Origin: Mytilus californianus
Lineage: Eukaryota; Mollusca; Bivalvia; Mytilida; Mytilidae
Length of the DNA: 64,000 nucleotides
Direction: 5' to 3'
Assembly (NCBI RefSeq): GCF_021869535.1
Contig: NW_026262659.1
Span: 7,130,001-7,194,000 of the forward strand
Position numbers and translations under genes: made by a program. A model generated the notes under the pieces. The model saw only the letters and a list, made by a program, of their open reading frames with translations. It was not told where the DNA came from and ran no database searches. Of the stretch, positions 24,726 to 37,404 are shown piece by piece. Every line of letters begins with the position of its first letter. Within the stretch, counting starts at the first letter, position 1.

Positions 24726-25989
24726 CTATTCAGGGCCTGTATAACATTGTAATCTCATATCTTGGTTGGATTGGACTGTTATTAAGTAACACAAATCTGA
24801 ACACAAACTTTGGTTAATAGACTTGATCAGAAATACTGTTGCATGATGGGAAGGTTATCGTTGTTTAATGATCGGTTCAGACATCATTAACGAGGATGTT
24901 GAGAATACACACAATGTAAGACAAATGGTCAAAAGTTGATTTAGAAATTGTCAGTTATAGTTGAAAATAGTATTGTCATATTGATCTAGTGGAAATTTTT
25001 TATGCAAAGTTTACTAAACATGTAACGACAAATGACAAAAAAAAAAGAACAAACTTTTGAATAAGTGATAACTGTTAAGAAACTCTATATACAATTTAAC
25101 TGACAAATGATGAATCAGATCAAAACTTGCAGTGATAAAAAAAATATATAAAAAATTGCTTCATGTGTTATTTCTGTACATATATATATATATAACGATG
25201 TGCATTTTTTAGCAATATGTAAGTGACAAAATTTAGAATATGATAGAACATGTCACACATTGATCATTAAAGACTGACAAAATTAAAGTTTCTCAGGTAC
25301 AGCAGCCATTCAGCTAAATAATTCATTCTATTATTCATTTTATAAAAATATAAAGTGTAGTTTTCCATTCAGTGCAGAATTTAATAAAATTGACAAGTTG
25401 ACTTCATAATTTAAACTTAAAAGATTTTGTTGTACTCACTGTAAATTCTGTTTAAAACATGCACTTGTTTTGTATTGTTAAGTTTTCAAAGTTGTATCTC
25501 CTATCTGTTGGCATTGTTAGTACATGTTAATAAATTTGTTTATTACTATTAATATTTAATTGTTAATTTGCTTCCCAAAAAATTCAGCAAATCAATCTAT
25601 ATGAAATTTGTAGTACTTTCCATGACCAAAATCAAATATATGAAATTTGTCGATTGAGAGAATTTATCTGGATAAAACTTCAACAGACACACACACAACC
25701 ATTAGTTTGGAAACAATAATATTTATAAAACCATGGGAAGCTACAACCAAAAGAGTATTACAAATCAGCTATGGGCTACTTTGCTAGATTCAGCCTGAAC
25801 TTCAGATTCTATAAAATTCACAAGCAATTTCCATCCTGCAAATGCTGACCATAGATAAACAATGAAACTAAGAGACGAGGAGCAATGTTATTGACACATT
25901 GCTCAAAATTAATGAACCATTTGAAAATGTGGCATCAGATGATTTAATGTTCCCTTTGTACCTGATCTACACATGTAACTATATATTTT
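24726..25989. other. Intergenic, no feature
   Basis: AT-rich DNA with a (TA)n run near 25180. Further AATAAA motifs could extend the bZIP 3' UTR. No gene is seen. Confidence 0.4.
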
Positions 25990-26734
25990 TTATACGACCA
26001 CAAAAAAATTTTAGTGGTCGTATATTGGTATGACGTTGGCGTCGTCGTCTGGCGTCTGGCGTCGTCCGAAGACACATTGGTTTTCGCACTCTAACTTTAG
26101 TTTAAGTGAATGGATTTCTATGAAATTTTACCACAAGGTTCAATACCACAAAAGGAAGGTTGGGATTGATTTTGGGGGTTATGGTACCAACAGTAAAGGA
26201 ATTAGGGGCCAAAAATAAGCATTTTTGTAATTTCCAGACATAACTTGTGTGTTAGTGTATGGATCTCTCTGACATTGTACCACAAGGTTCCATATCACAA
26301 AAGGAATGCTGGGATTGATTTTGGGGGTAATTGCCTCAAAATTTTAGGAATTAGGGGCCAAAAAAGGGGCAAAAAACAAGCATTTTTCTAGTTTCATGAC
26401 AATAACTTGTGTTCAAGTGTATGGATCTCTCTGAAATTGTACTGCAAGGTACCATACCACAAAGGGAAGGCTTGGATTGATGATGGGGGTAATTGCCTCA
26501 ATATTTTAGGAATTAGGGGCCAAAAAGGGGCAAAAAACACATTTTTCTAGTTTCCAGACAATAACTTGTGTTGACAAGTGTATGGATCTCTCTGAAATTG
26601 TACTGCAAGGTACCATACCACAAAGGGAAGGCTGGGATTGAGTTTGGGGTGATGAATCATAAGGGGGTTCAAAAAATTTGGGGGGGGGGGGGGGATTTTT
26701 TTTTTTTTTCCTTTTTTTTCTTTTTTCCCTTTTT

Positions 26735-27850
26735 TAGCTCACCTGACCTGAAAGGTCAAGTGAGCTTTTCTCATCACTTTGCGTCCGTCGTCCGTAAACT
26801 TTTACAAAAATCTTCTCCTCTGAAACTACTGGGCCAAATTTGACCAAACTTGGCCACAATCATTATTGGGGTATCTAGTTTAAAAAATGTGTCCGGTGAC
26901 CCGGCCAACCAACAAAGATGGCCGCTATGGCTAAAAATAGAACATAGGGGTAAAATGTAGATTTTGGCTTATCTCTGAAACCAAAGCATTTAGAGCAAAT
27001 CTGACATGGGGTAAAATTGTTTATCAGGTCAAGATCTATCTGCCCTGAAATTTTCAGATGAATCGGACAACCCGTTGTTGGGTTGCTGCCCCTGAATTGG
27101 TAATTTTAAGGAAATTTTGCAGTTTTTGGTTATTATCTTGAATATTATTATAGATAGAGGTAAACTGTAAACAGCAATAATGTTCAGCAAAGTAAGATCT
27201 ACAAATAAGTCAACTTGACCAAAATGGTCAGTTGACACCTTAAGGAGTTATTGCCCTTTATAGTCAATTTTTAACCATTTTTCGTAAATTTTTGTAATCT
27301 TTTACAAAAATCTTCTCCTCTGAAACTACTAAGACAAATTTAACCAAACTTGTCCACAATCATCATTAGGGTATCTAGTTTAAAAAATGTGTCCAATGAC
27401 CCCATCCCGCGAACCAAGATGGCCGACATGGCTAAAAAATAGTACATAGGGTAAAATGCAGTTTTTGGCTCATATCTCTGAAACCAAAGCATTTAGAGCA
27501 AATCTGATGAGTATAAAATTGTTCATTAGGTCAAGATCTATCTGCCCTGAAATTTGACCAAAATTGTCAATTGACCCCTTAAGGAGTTATTGCCCTTTAT
27601 AGTCAATTTTTTACAATTTTCATAAATTTTGTAAATTTTTGTAAATTTTTAAAAGTATTTTCCACTGTAACTACCGGGCCAAGTTCATTATAGATAGAGA
27701 TAATAGTAAGGAGCAAGAATATTCAGTTAAGTAAGATCTACAAACACATCACCATCACCAAAACACAATTTTGTCATGAATCCATCTGTGTCCTTTGTTT
27801 AATATGCACATAGACCAAGGTGAGCGACACAGGCTCTTTAGAGCCTCTAG
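26735..27850 (+). mobile_element. Hairpin-ended element (family 4) nested in copy A
   Basis: The 5' tip gctcacct (26737-26744) folds as agctcacctgacc / ggtcaagtgagct, then gcgtccgtcgtccg. The core units contain tcttctcctctgaaactact and aagatggcc. The 3' motif aggtgagc (27818-27825) complements the 5' tip. The palindrome aggctctttagagcct (27831-27846) closes the element. The same family occurs at 52547-54421. Confidence 0.8.
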
Positions 27851-27974
27851 TTTTTTCTTTTAAAATTTTCCATTTTAAGTTGGTTATTTCTGATTTATAT
27901 TTAAAAGCAAATAATAATGATATGGTAGGAGATACACACCAAACAGGATGTGTAAATTATTATATAATAAGTAT

Positions 27975-28200
27975 TGTGCAATAGCAAGAAATTTTCAATT
28001 GCACAGTATTGCACAATAGCAAGAAATCTTCAATTGCACAGTATTGCGCAATAGCCAGAAATCTTCAATTGCACAGTATTGCACAATAGCAAGAAATATC
28101 CAATAGCACAATATTGCGCAATAGCAAGAAATTGTCAATAGTACAGTATTGCGCAATAGCAAGAAATATTTAATTGCACAGTATTGTGCAAAAGAAGATA
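27975..28200. repeat. 35-bp minisatellite
   Basis: About six copies of a unit with gcacagtattgcacaatagc, inside the 3' half of transposon copy A. A related short stretch occurs in the family 2 element near 11530, so it belongs to the element. Confidence 0.85.
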
Positions 28201-28912
28201 CTTCGTATAAATTGCTTATTTCTTGACCAATTTCAATGGGGTTTTATTCTTGAATTCTTGGGGTTCTTTAATATGCTGAATCTAACCGTGTATTTAGTTT
28301 TTGGATTTTGGGCACCTTTTTAAATTGGTCCACATTGAGGTCCAAAGGGTCCAAAATTAAACTTAGTTTGATTTTAACAAAAATTGAATTCTTAGGGTTC
28401 TTTGATATGCTGAATCTAAACATGTATTTAGATTTTTGATTATGGGCCCAGTTTTCAAGTTGGTCCAAATCGGGGTCCAAAATTAAACTTTGTTTGATTT
28501 CAACAAAAATTGAATATATGGGGTTCTTTGATATGCTGAATCTAACCATGTATTTAGATTTTTGATTTTTGGGCCCCGTTATCAACTTTGTCCACATTGA
28601 GGTCAAAAGGGTCCAAAATTAAACTTTGTTTGATTTCATCAAAAATTGAATTCTTGGGGTTCTTTGATATGCTGAATCTAACCATGTATTTAGATTTTGG
28701 ATATTGGACCATAATAGGTGAATGTCCAATTTAAAATTTTTAAGTTCTTAGACCACATTCATTCTGTGTCAGAAACCTATGCTGTGTCAAATATTTAATC
28801 ACAATCCAAATGCAAAGCTGTATCAAGCTTGAATGTTGTGTCCATACTTGCCCCAACTGTTCAGGGTTCGACCTCTGCGGTCGTATCAAGCTGCGCCCTG
28901 CGGAGCATTTTA

Positions 28913-31207
28913 TTATACGACCGCAAAAAAATTTTTGTGGTCGTATATTGGTATGACGTTGGCGTCGTCGTCGTCGTCGTCGTCGTCCGGCGTCGTCGTT
29001 GTCCGGCGTCGTCGTCCGAATACACATTAGTTTTCGCACTCTAACTTTAGTTTAAGTGAATGGATCTCAATGAAATTTTACCATAAGGTTCAATACCACA
29101 AAAGGAAGGTGGGGATTGATTTTGGGGGTTATGGTACTAACAGTTAAGGAATTAGGGGCCAAAAGGGGCCAAAAATAAGCATTTTTGTAACTTCCAGACA
29201 TAACTTGTGTGTAAGTGTATGGATCTCTCTGACATTGTACCACAAGGTTCCATATCACAAAGGGAATGCTGGGATTGATTTTGGGGGTAATTGCCTCCAA
29301 ATTTTAGGAATTGGGGGCCAAAAAGGGGCAAAAAACAAGCATTTTTATACGACCATGACAATATCTTGTTTGTAAGTGTATGGATCTTTATGAAATTGTA
29401 CTACCATGTACAAGGTTCCATATCACAAAAGGAATACTGGGATTGATTTTTGGGGTAATTTCCTCCAAATTTTAGGAATTAGGGGCCAAAAAGGGGCAAA
29501 AAACAAGCATTTTTCTAGTTTCATGACAATAACTTGTTTGTAAGTGTATGGATCTTTATGAAATTGTACTACAAGGTTCCATATCACAAAGGGAAGGCTG
29601 GGATTGATTTTGGGGGTTTTCCCTCAAAATTTTAGTAATTAGGGGCCATAAAAGGGCAAAAAAAACATGCATTTTTCTAGTTTCAGGACAATAACTTGTG
29701 TGTAAGTGTATGGATCTTTATGAAATTGTACTGCAAGGTTCCATATCACAAAGGGAAAGCTGGAATTGAGTTTGGGGGTAATTGCCGTAAAGGTTTAGGA
29801 ATTTGGGGCCAAAAAGGGGCCAAAAAACAAGCATTTTTCTAGTTTTCAGACAATAACTTGTGTTCAAGTGTATGAATCTCTCTGAAATTGTACTGCAAGG
29901 TACCATACCACAAAGGGAAAGCTGGGATTGAGTTTGGGGGTGATGAATCATAAGGGGGTTCAAAAAATTGGGGGGGGATTTTTTTTTCCTTTTTTTTCTT
30001 TAACATTTTCCATTTTAAATTGGTTATTTCTGATTTATATATAAAAGCAAATAATAATGATATGGTTTGAATAGGCATACATGTGAACCTCCCGACGGGA
30101 GTACAATAATCCCGTTTTCAGGGGTCTCCTCCCGACCTCCCGTTGAAGAGGAAAAAATCCCGTGTATGAAATTTTTCATGAATGAAAAATTTCTGCCCAA
30201 CATATCATCTCAGGCATCTGGTGTAACTGACATTACCTGAAGTTATATTTTACCTGTAAATCAATTAACATGCATAATTATATGGCTTCACTTGTCAGCT
30301 TGGGTGTCAAACATACAGGTAATCAACGATTTTTACCTCAGGCTAACTGCCGTTGTGTAACAAAAACTGTGTATTTATTGGGTTACTTCCCTTGATTTAT
30401 CCTGTTTTAAGTTACTTTCCTTTTAATAATGAAAATTTTTAAAAGAATATAAATAAAATATAAATTGAACAAATAATCATAAAAGGATAGTTATTAAATG
30501 ATTTTAAATGTCTTAGGACAAATAAAAAATAATAATTTGAAAATTATTTGAGGATTCTAGACTTCCTTTACAGGCTTAAATTGAAATTTATATAATAACT
30601 ATGACCCTAATTTTACAGATAAAACGATTTTCTGAGTTTGCAAATAAAAACTATTTGCAAGAGAAAAAAAAAAATAAAAACTATTTGCAGATAGCTAAAC
30701 AAATGTTCTGGTTGCAATGATTGTATTATAGAATATGAAGTAAAAAATTTAAAGAACATACTGGAAAAATACAATGTTAGATTGAACATGTAGAATATAA
30801 AGATGGAGAAACTTTATAAGTACAAGGGTACTATAAACATAATAAATTGGATGGAAAGTTGAAGAAAACACACTTTAAAAGACCATTTTTACAGCACACG
30901 GTTACATTTACAACAAAATTAATGTCGATTAAAAACCTCCTGATCTGAGTCCTAATCTCCTGACCAAAATTTCCCAATCTCCTGATCTGAGTTTCACAGT
31001 CCATCACATGTATGAATAGGTAAATTGAAAATTTTTAAGTTCTTAGACCACTTTCATTCTGTGTCAGAAACCTATGCTGTGTCAAATATTTAATTACAAT
31101 CCAAATTCAGTGCTGTATCAAGCTTGAATGTTGTGTCCATACTTGCCCCAACTGTTCAGGGTTCGACCTCTGCGGTCGTATCAAGCTGCGCCCCAGCGGA
31201 GCATTTT
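28913..31207 (+). mobile_element. Large hairpin-ended element (family 3), copy B, directly abutting copy A
   Basis: Starts tattatacgaccgc (tip 28915-28924) only five bases after copy A ends. The tandem core carries acaataacttgtgtgtaagt and ggaattaggggcca to about 29950. It is interrupted at 30076-31014 by a TIR element, then finishes with the standard 3' module (gcggtcgtat at 31172-31181, an exact ten-base complement of the tip). Gly/Val-type open frames at the gtcgtcgtc tract are artefacts. Confidence 0.75.
30076..31014. mobile_element. 939-bp TIR element with a 6-bp target duplication
   Basis: Inverted ends CATACATGTGA (30076-30086) and TCACATGTATG (31004-31014) are flanked by AATAGG on both sides (30070-30075 and 31015-31020). 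The interior is AT-rich, with gaacctcccgacgggagt near one end and tctcctgatctgag repeats near the other. It has no ORF. It sits inside copy B, so it is younger than that element. Confidence 0.7.
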
Positions 31208-31420
31208 ATTGCTGATTAATCTTGAAAAGTAAACATATGGATCAAAATGTATTAATGTAAGTGAAAGTAGTGATTTTGGTATAGAGAAAGTATAGCAGAA
31301 CTTAAAAGAGAGGTGAAAGATACTCAAACTCATAAAAAAAGAAAAACTGACAATGCCATAGCAAAAAAACGAAAGACCATGAAGAGACAAACAGTTCACA
31401 AAACACAACATAGAATCTAA
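31208..31420. other. Flank of the Penelope-like fragment, no feature
   Basis: AT-rich spacer. The minus-strand open frame here has no recognised domain. Confidence 0.4.
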
Positions 31421-31429
31421 AGATGGAGC

Positions 31430-32830
31430 AACATTAACACCACCAAAAACCAGGGGTGATCTCCGGTGATCCCAGATCCTGCTTCACATGTGGCACCCTT
31501 CATTTTGCTCATGTAAGTACAAACCAGGTGATAAGTCAGAGGTCACATTTGAGGAGAAGAGGACAGGATTGTGGTTACGACAATTAGAACATATCTGTGA
31601 AACATATTCTATATCGGTCAACTAACTTGTGAGGGGTCTGTAAAATTTTCGAAGGGATGATTTCGACTTCACCACTTGGATATCTTGGTTCAACAGCTTC
31701 CGAGTAAGCAGCAACTCTCTATCAAGCAAATCATGATAGGAAATGCACTCTGGAATATCGTATCAACTGAGAGATATATACTTGATATGCAGGCACTGCT
31801 GGAATGTTGCTACAAAAAAAGGGAAAGTTCACAATTCGGAAGCTGAAATCATCTCTTTTGTCGTAAAGTTTTGTTCTCAACCGGACCTCATTGTCAATTT
31901 CTAGATGTAAGTCCAGATATGAGGTAACATTAGCTATATCTTTTGTATCCTTTATTTCAAGTTCGATGGGATAGATGCATTCAATGTAGACTAGTCACCA
32001 AACTTTCAATTATTTAGTGAGAGGACATCATCTATATAGCAGAACGTGAAGTTAAAGGATAATGCTAGCTTTCCTTCATTCTTAAGAAGATCCTGAATGA
32101 AGTCAGACTTATGAATAAAGGAACAAGAAGATGAGCACCATTGAATCCCATGGGAATGACAATTTGTTGTTGAAAAACAAGTCCTCCAAATGTAAAAATA
32201 TGTTGTCAATCAAGAAATTAAGCATCTTGATAATGTTAGTTTCATACATTTATTTTTGTTTGAATCTGAGTGATTTTTTGACAAAGTACGATATATCCCT
32301 CCCTTAGACAAGATACTTATTACTACCTTGGCCGTTCTTATTTATGAAAAAAAGCAGGACAAATTCTTTCAATTTGTCTTTTAATATTTTGGAATGGGGA
32401 ATACTTGTGTAAAGGGTAGGAAATTCAAATGTATTAATACTATTGCATGAGGAAAGAGAGTAAGATTGTATGTACTCTAAAAGATCTTTTGAAGCTTTAT
32501 GTATCCACATCTGATTCACGCCACCCCTAGAGTAGGATGTTAAACAATAAACTTGATAGCCCGGCTTTGAGTGCTGGTAAAATTGAGGTTTTAAAATAGT
32601 GTCATTTAGAAAGAGGTTTCGTGGAGCACTTGAAAGACTCAGCAATATAATGTTGTTTGTAAGGACACTTATGCAATTTAGGTATTTAGTACAGTACAGG
32701 AAGATCCAGATCTTTGATTGAAATTCAAAATGAACATATAACAGGCCGTTGATTATGCAGGATTTCCTACTTGGTAAGTGTCGTCGGCGTATATGTTGAG
32801 TGTCCAAGTGAATTGTCAATGCCTAATTCG
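31430..32830 (-). pseudogene. Decayed Penelope-like retroelement reverse transcriptase
   Basis: Read on the minus strand, RT landmarks appear in order but in different frames. TLYTSIPHSKILKDKL is in the first block (about 32400). YIDDVLSLNN, the catalytic YxDD motif, is at about 32006-32035. SYLDLHLEIDNE is near 31890. This order matches Penelope-like elements common in bivalves. Frameshifts and stops separate the blocks, so it is dead. No GIY-YIG endonuclease was found. Class assignment is from memory of such sequences. Confidence 0.75.
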
Positions 32831-33440
32831 TGTATCAAGCAGTTTATGTTATGTGATTTACACACAAAAACGATGTTGTTTGAAGCTTTCAGCTAACCCA
32901 TTCAGAAAGAATATCTACATCTTCCGTTTCACGTTAGTTCCATTGCCTGGCATAATCCTCGACTGAATCAGGAAGTATTTTGAAGTTGTTTAACCTTCTG
33001 CATTCATCTATTTAAGACCCAAATCTTACGTTTTGGATGTGTGCAGGGCTATAAAAATTGTTAATTAAACGAGACGAATTATAGATCTCTTATGTTCATT
33101 TAATGTCCAGGTAAAGGAAAAGAAAGGATATGACGGCGTATCAATTTATCACATACAATCACCACAGGCACATGAAAATGGAAAGGAACGGCACAATTTA
33201 TTGATGTTCATCTATCAAGTCACACGTGAGTGAGGCCTTCAACATAGAACAAGTGTTTCTTTGATACATTTAATGTATTTTTCTGAAACGTTTCAGAATC
33301 ATGAAAGGTCAGTAAACGTCCCAAAATTTCACTACACTATATATAAAGTATAGGGGATACGAAGGTATCAATTCCAGTAGTCTACATGGGTTATTAAGAC
33401 CAGAGACATATACTACAATTGTTTTATATGTCTCTGTTAA
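32831..33440. other. No feature supported
   Basis: AT-rich sequence beside the retroelement, possibly more of its 5' part. The 62-aa plus-strand open frame has no recognisable content. Confidence 0.35.
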
Positions 33441-33449
33441 AACCAACTG

Positions 33450-33835
33450 TTTCTTTATTTTGAAATATGGTTGTCTTGCCTTTCAAGTAGGGGTATTAAT
33501 GGCTAAATTAAATTATCCATTGCATTTTAGTACAGGCGTTAACAATGTATTCAGTAGTAACATTATATTCTGTCTGTTACATAAATACCATTGTTCACGA
33601 GGGTATACTGTTTTTGTATCTTTGTCAAAAATGTTCTTATGTATAGGCAAAATAAAATCCATTAACAATTTGTTATACAAAGTCTTTAAACTTTTACCTG
33701 TATATTATGCGGTTTGGGTTTTCGCTCATTGTTGAAGGCCGTATAGTGCCCTATAGTGTTTACATCCTCGTCCTTTGGTCTCTGGTGACAGTTGTCACAT
33801 TGGCACACAACACCTCTCCTTATAGTTTTATATTA
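33450..33835 (+). mobile_element. 3' tail of a mollusc retroelement
   Basis: A 91-aa open frame (containing STGVNNVFSSNI) runs into gctcattgttgaaggccgta and the tail gtcacattggcacacaacac. The layout parallels other dispersed tails in this window. The open frame is more likely an element remnant than a host gene. Confidence 0.5.
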
Positions 33836-34249
33836 TCAGCTAGGGTAAAATAAAAGAACTCAAATTAGACTGTAGTAAAATGTCAAATCTTTTTTACTTG
33901 TTTTTAATAACCAAATAGTAAAAACTTGGTAGTTTGGTTAAAAACATCCTTATAATTAGTTGTTTAATCGTGTGCTTTTGTAAAATTGTTTTGTCTTACA
34001 GCTTTTTATATAGATAGGTAAAATATCAGAGAATTGTGGTTGTTCTAAAAAAAAAAAACTTTTTCTAGTATTTGCTATGCTCTAATAAACTAACTTGCGA
34101 GTTCAGATCATGCAGTCTAGCTTAACGCCAGTTCGATTTGTGTGATAATGATCCAGAATCGCCAGCACTTACAACACCTGATATGTTATTCCTTAGATAT
34201 TGACAGAAATGACAAAACATGCACAATCATATAAAATAGAACTAAAAAT

Positions 34250-34510
34250 TCTCTGTCATTTGGTCTATTGTGGAGAGTTGTCTCATTGGCAATCATACCA
34301 CATCTTCTTTTTATATATAATATAAAAATTAGAAGATGTGGTATGATTGCCAATGAGACAACTATCCACCGACGTTCAAATGACGTGGATGTTAGCAATT
34401 ATAGGCAACCGTACGGCCTTCAACAATGAGAAAAAACCATACCGTATAGTCGGCTATAAAAGGCCCCGACATGAAAAATATGAAACAATTCAAGTGAGAA
34501 AAATTAACTG
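34250..34510. mobile_element. Two dispersed-repeat copies joined head to head
   Basis: Inverted arms agttgtctcattggcaatca... and ...tgattgccaatgagacaact match perfectly over 33 bases, with ~20 bp between them. The right copy continues to about 34510 (cgtacggccttcaacaatga, ggctataaaaggccccgaca). This forms a strong hairpin. Confidence 0.8.
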
Positions 34511-35514
34511 ATAAATGCATTATCTTAATTTGTCCTTGGATGAGTGATCACGAGAATTCGTAATTATTGTTTTATTGTATAATGGTGTTCATAAAATAAA
34601 AATGATTTTCAAACTTGAATCGATACCATCGCGCCATATTAGAACGGAGTTTTGTAAAATTTCTTTATTTTCCTTATGAGAAATTTTGATCGGCAAAGTA
34701 TGTAAACATCCAATCTTATTAAAATTCAGATCTATTGCCACTCTCGTGGTCGTTTTATAAGAGGATAAAGAATCAGAGATCTATATTTTAATTTGATTGG
34801 TGCACATCCAAGAAACCACTATATATTTGGTGAGATGGCAGAGATATAGTGGTATGAAAGATTCTATCAAATTATTATTTTTTTAAGTGCGCGATGTTTC
34901 CATAAAGGAAATATGGATTGTAAACTGCATAAGGTGACTTTGGTAGAGAAAGTTATCATTTCAAGTTTTAGCACTGCAAAACTACATATTATAAAGTTGT
35001 ATAAATGGTCATTTTAACAATTTTCTAATACACACTACCTTCTCCTATTCTATGTATACTATGTGTAGTTCATATTTTGTATGCCCATATAGTTGTTATG
35101 ACTTGGGTAAATCAACTTCAGGTAAAAATCCATAAAGATCATCAGACGAAAGCCGATCTTGTGAATACATTTAAAAACTAAGATATTTAGCATATCAATT
35201 ACCTCTTGTGGTTGCGGATGATATAAATAAAGTTTAATTGCCACAATTTACATTATGTACCTTTTATTATTGGTTACGAACAGGGATATTTCATCATGAA
35301 TTGGAACATGGCTTCCATTATATAGAGGCTTACATAAACAAAAATCCACGTGTTTGTTGCATGCTGATGTCACATTGAAATACATTAAACAATCTATAGA
35401 TTTAAATAATGTAAAAACGTTTTGTCATTTTGACAGATCATAATTAAAATACTGTGTCAAGGAAATATACTTACATATATTCTATAATGCGCATTAGAAA
35501 CACACGAAGTCTGC
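34511..35514. other. No feature supported
   Basis: AT-rich DNA with no coding or structured repeat signal. One CACGTG at about 35348 stands alone. Confidence 0.45.
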
Positions 35515-36530
35515 ATTGAATCATGACCAACGGAGTATGAACCTACGAAGTTGGCAATAAAACATGCAGCATACGAAGTCTGCAATAAAACATGCAGCAT
35601 ACGAAGTCTGCAATAAAACATGCAGCATACGAAGTCTGCAATAAAACATGCAGCATACGAAGTCTGCAATAAAAAATGCAGCATACGAAGTCTGCAATAA
35701 AACATGCAGCATACGAAGTCTGCAATAAAACATGCAGCATACGAAGTCTGCAATAAAACATGCAGCCTCATTCTTACCAACAGAGTATGAACTTACGAAG
35801 TCTGCAATAAAACATGCAGCATACGAAGTCTGCAATAAAACATGCAGCATACGAAGTCTGCAATAAAACATGCAGCATACGAAGTCTGCAATAAAACATG
35901 CAGCATACGAAGTCTGCAATAAAACATGCAGCATACGAAGTCTGCAATAAAACATGCAGCCTCATTCTTACCAACAGAGTATGAACTTACGAAGTCTGCA
36001 ATAAAACATGCAGCATACGAAGTCTGCAATAAAACATGCAGCATACGAAGTCTGCAATAAAACATGCAGCATACGAAGTCTGCAATAAAACATGCAGCCT
36101 CATTCTTACCAACAGAGTATGAACTTACGAAGTCTGCAATAAAACATGAAGCATCATATCCTGACCAACATAGTATGAACCTACGAATTCTACTATAAAA
36201 CATCCACCCTTATCCTGATACACAGAGTATGTACCTACGATGTCTGCAATAAAATATGCAGCCTCATCTTGACCAACAGAACTATTAACCTACGAAGTCT
36301 GGACTAAAACATGCACCCTCATCCCTACCAACAGAGTATGAACCTACGAAGTCTGCACTAAGACAATCACATGCAGCCTCATCTTGACCAACAGAGTATT
36401 AACCTACGAAGTCTGCAATAAAATATGCACCCTCATCTTGACGAATAGAGTATTAACCTACGAAGTCTGCAATAACACATGCAGCCTCGTCCTGACCAAC
36501 AGAGTATGAACATACGAAGTCTGCTATATC
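35515..36530. repeat. 28-bp minisatellite with higher-order units
   Basis: Core unit tacgaagtctgcaataaaac. Blocks of the 28-mer are punctuated by longer units with cctcattcttaccaacagag. Toward 36530 the copies degrade and become longer. Cys-rich open frames on the minus strand (ADFVCCMFYCRLRMLHVLLQ) come from the repeat and are not a cysteine-rich peptide gene. Confidence 0.92.
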
Positions 36531-36735
36531 CCTCAGTATACAAATAGAGGGTAAAAATTCATGAACTACTACTGTTCTTGTTATATCGTATGGATAAGAG
36601 CAAAAACACATCAAATAAGTGAAAATATATAAACTCCTGTTTTTGTAATATCGTATGGATAAGAGCAAGATCACATCAAATAACTGAAGGTAAGTTAAAA
36701 TATACAGAATATTTACTTAAAAAAACTAAATATAA

Positions 36736-36762
36736 GGGGGGGGGGGGGGGGGGGGGGGGGGC
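36736..36762 (+). repeat. 27-base G homopolymer
   Basis: An uninterrupted run of 27 G, preceded by tataa. It could form G-quadruplex structures and its length is also prone to sequencing error. Confidence 0.9.
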
Positions 36763-37244
36763 ATTCCCCAGTCGTCTGTGACCATCTTATCAAAAGTTTA
36801 GTATATTTTTCCTTCACACTGTGCCAAACACATTTTACTGTATTTCATTGAAATGACTTGTGATGTCACCAAAGCGATAAAAAAAGCTTATAACTTTTTT
36901 ACTGGGAGTACCAGACACAGAAAATTTTCTGAAATAACCCTAAATAAAATGTATACAGGTATATATTTTTTCAGAGACAAGTGCCTGTAGTTTCATAATT
37001 ACGCTCTTAAAATAATCATTTATCATAAATACCAGCAAAATATACACCATCGTGTGAATTGTGCTTCCTTGTGATATTTTGGTGCTAATAAATTTGTGTC
37101 CCCTTAACGAGATTAGAATGTTACATTTGACATATATATAAATATATATATATATATATAGAAGTCTATAAAAAGGACCAACCAGCAAATTTACTATGTA
37201 CCGGATCGTCTAGCATAGACGATACTGTGCAGATAAGGAAAAAA
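36763..37244. other. No feature apart from a (TA)n run
   Basis: AT-rich DNA with (ta)n at about 37133-37160, next to the palindrome. Confidence 0.5.
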
Positions 37245-37403
37245 ATATATAAGTCTAGAGATTTGCACAACGATACTAATATAAGATGGTATTATACGAA
37301 GATGTTGTTAATAAATCGTGTTGACAACACGATTTATTAACAACATCTTCGTATAATACCATCTTATATTAGTATCGTTGTGCAAATCTCTAGACTTATA
37401 TAT
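37245..37403. repeat. 159-bp palindrome with perfect arms
   Basis: The left arm 37245-37323 and right arm 37325-37403 are exact reverse complements over 79 bases, with a single A between them. The centre is aatcgtgttg-a-caacacgatt. No target duplication is visible. It may be a recent inverted duplication or an assembly artefact. Confidence 0.95.
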
Positions 37404-37404
37404 G

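Larger units (their letters stand above)
25991..28908 (+). mobile_element. Large hairpin-ended element (family 3), copy A, with a nested insertion
   Basis: The 5' tip atacgaccac (25992-26001) folds with gtggtcgtat and is followed by tggcgtcgtcgtc. The core has ~125-150-bp units with ttaggaattaggggcca. Then come a 35-bp repeat array (27975-28200) and four units with ggttctttgatatgctgaat (28225-28735). The 3' module ends gcggtcgtat (28877-28886), complementary to the 5' tip over eight bases, then agctgcgccctgcggagca. It is interrupted at about 26735-27850 by a family 4 element. There is no transposase ORF. Confidence 0.75.

Noticed and set aside
28868..28886. ggttcgacctc as a tRNA-type B box in the conserved 3' module
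   Set aside because: Other copies have ggttggacctc and no A box lies at a suitable distance, so tRNA-derived SINE status is not supported.
28740..29044. Val/Ser/Arg-rich open frames at the gtcgtcgtc tract
   Set aside because: Part of the 5' end of a family 3 transposon; the low-complexity triplet run creates open frames in several phases.
33460..33735. 91-aa open frame as a host gene
   Set aside because: It runs directly into a dispersed-repeat tail and looks like a retroelement remnant.
35457..36203. Cys-rich open frames resembling a secreted cysteine-rich peptide
   Set aside because: Produced by the 28-bp minisatellite in overlapping frames, with no signal peptide and no conserved cysteine spacing beyond the DNA period.
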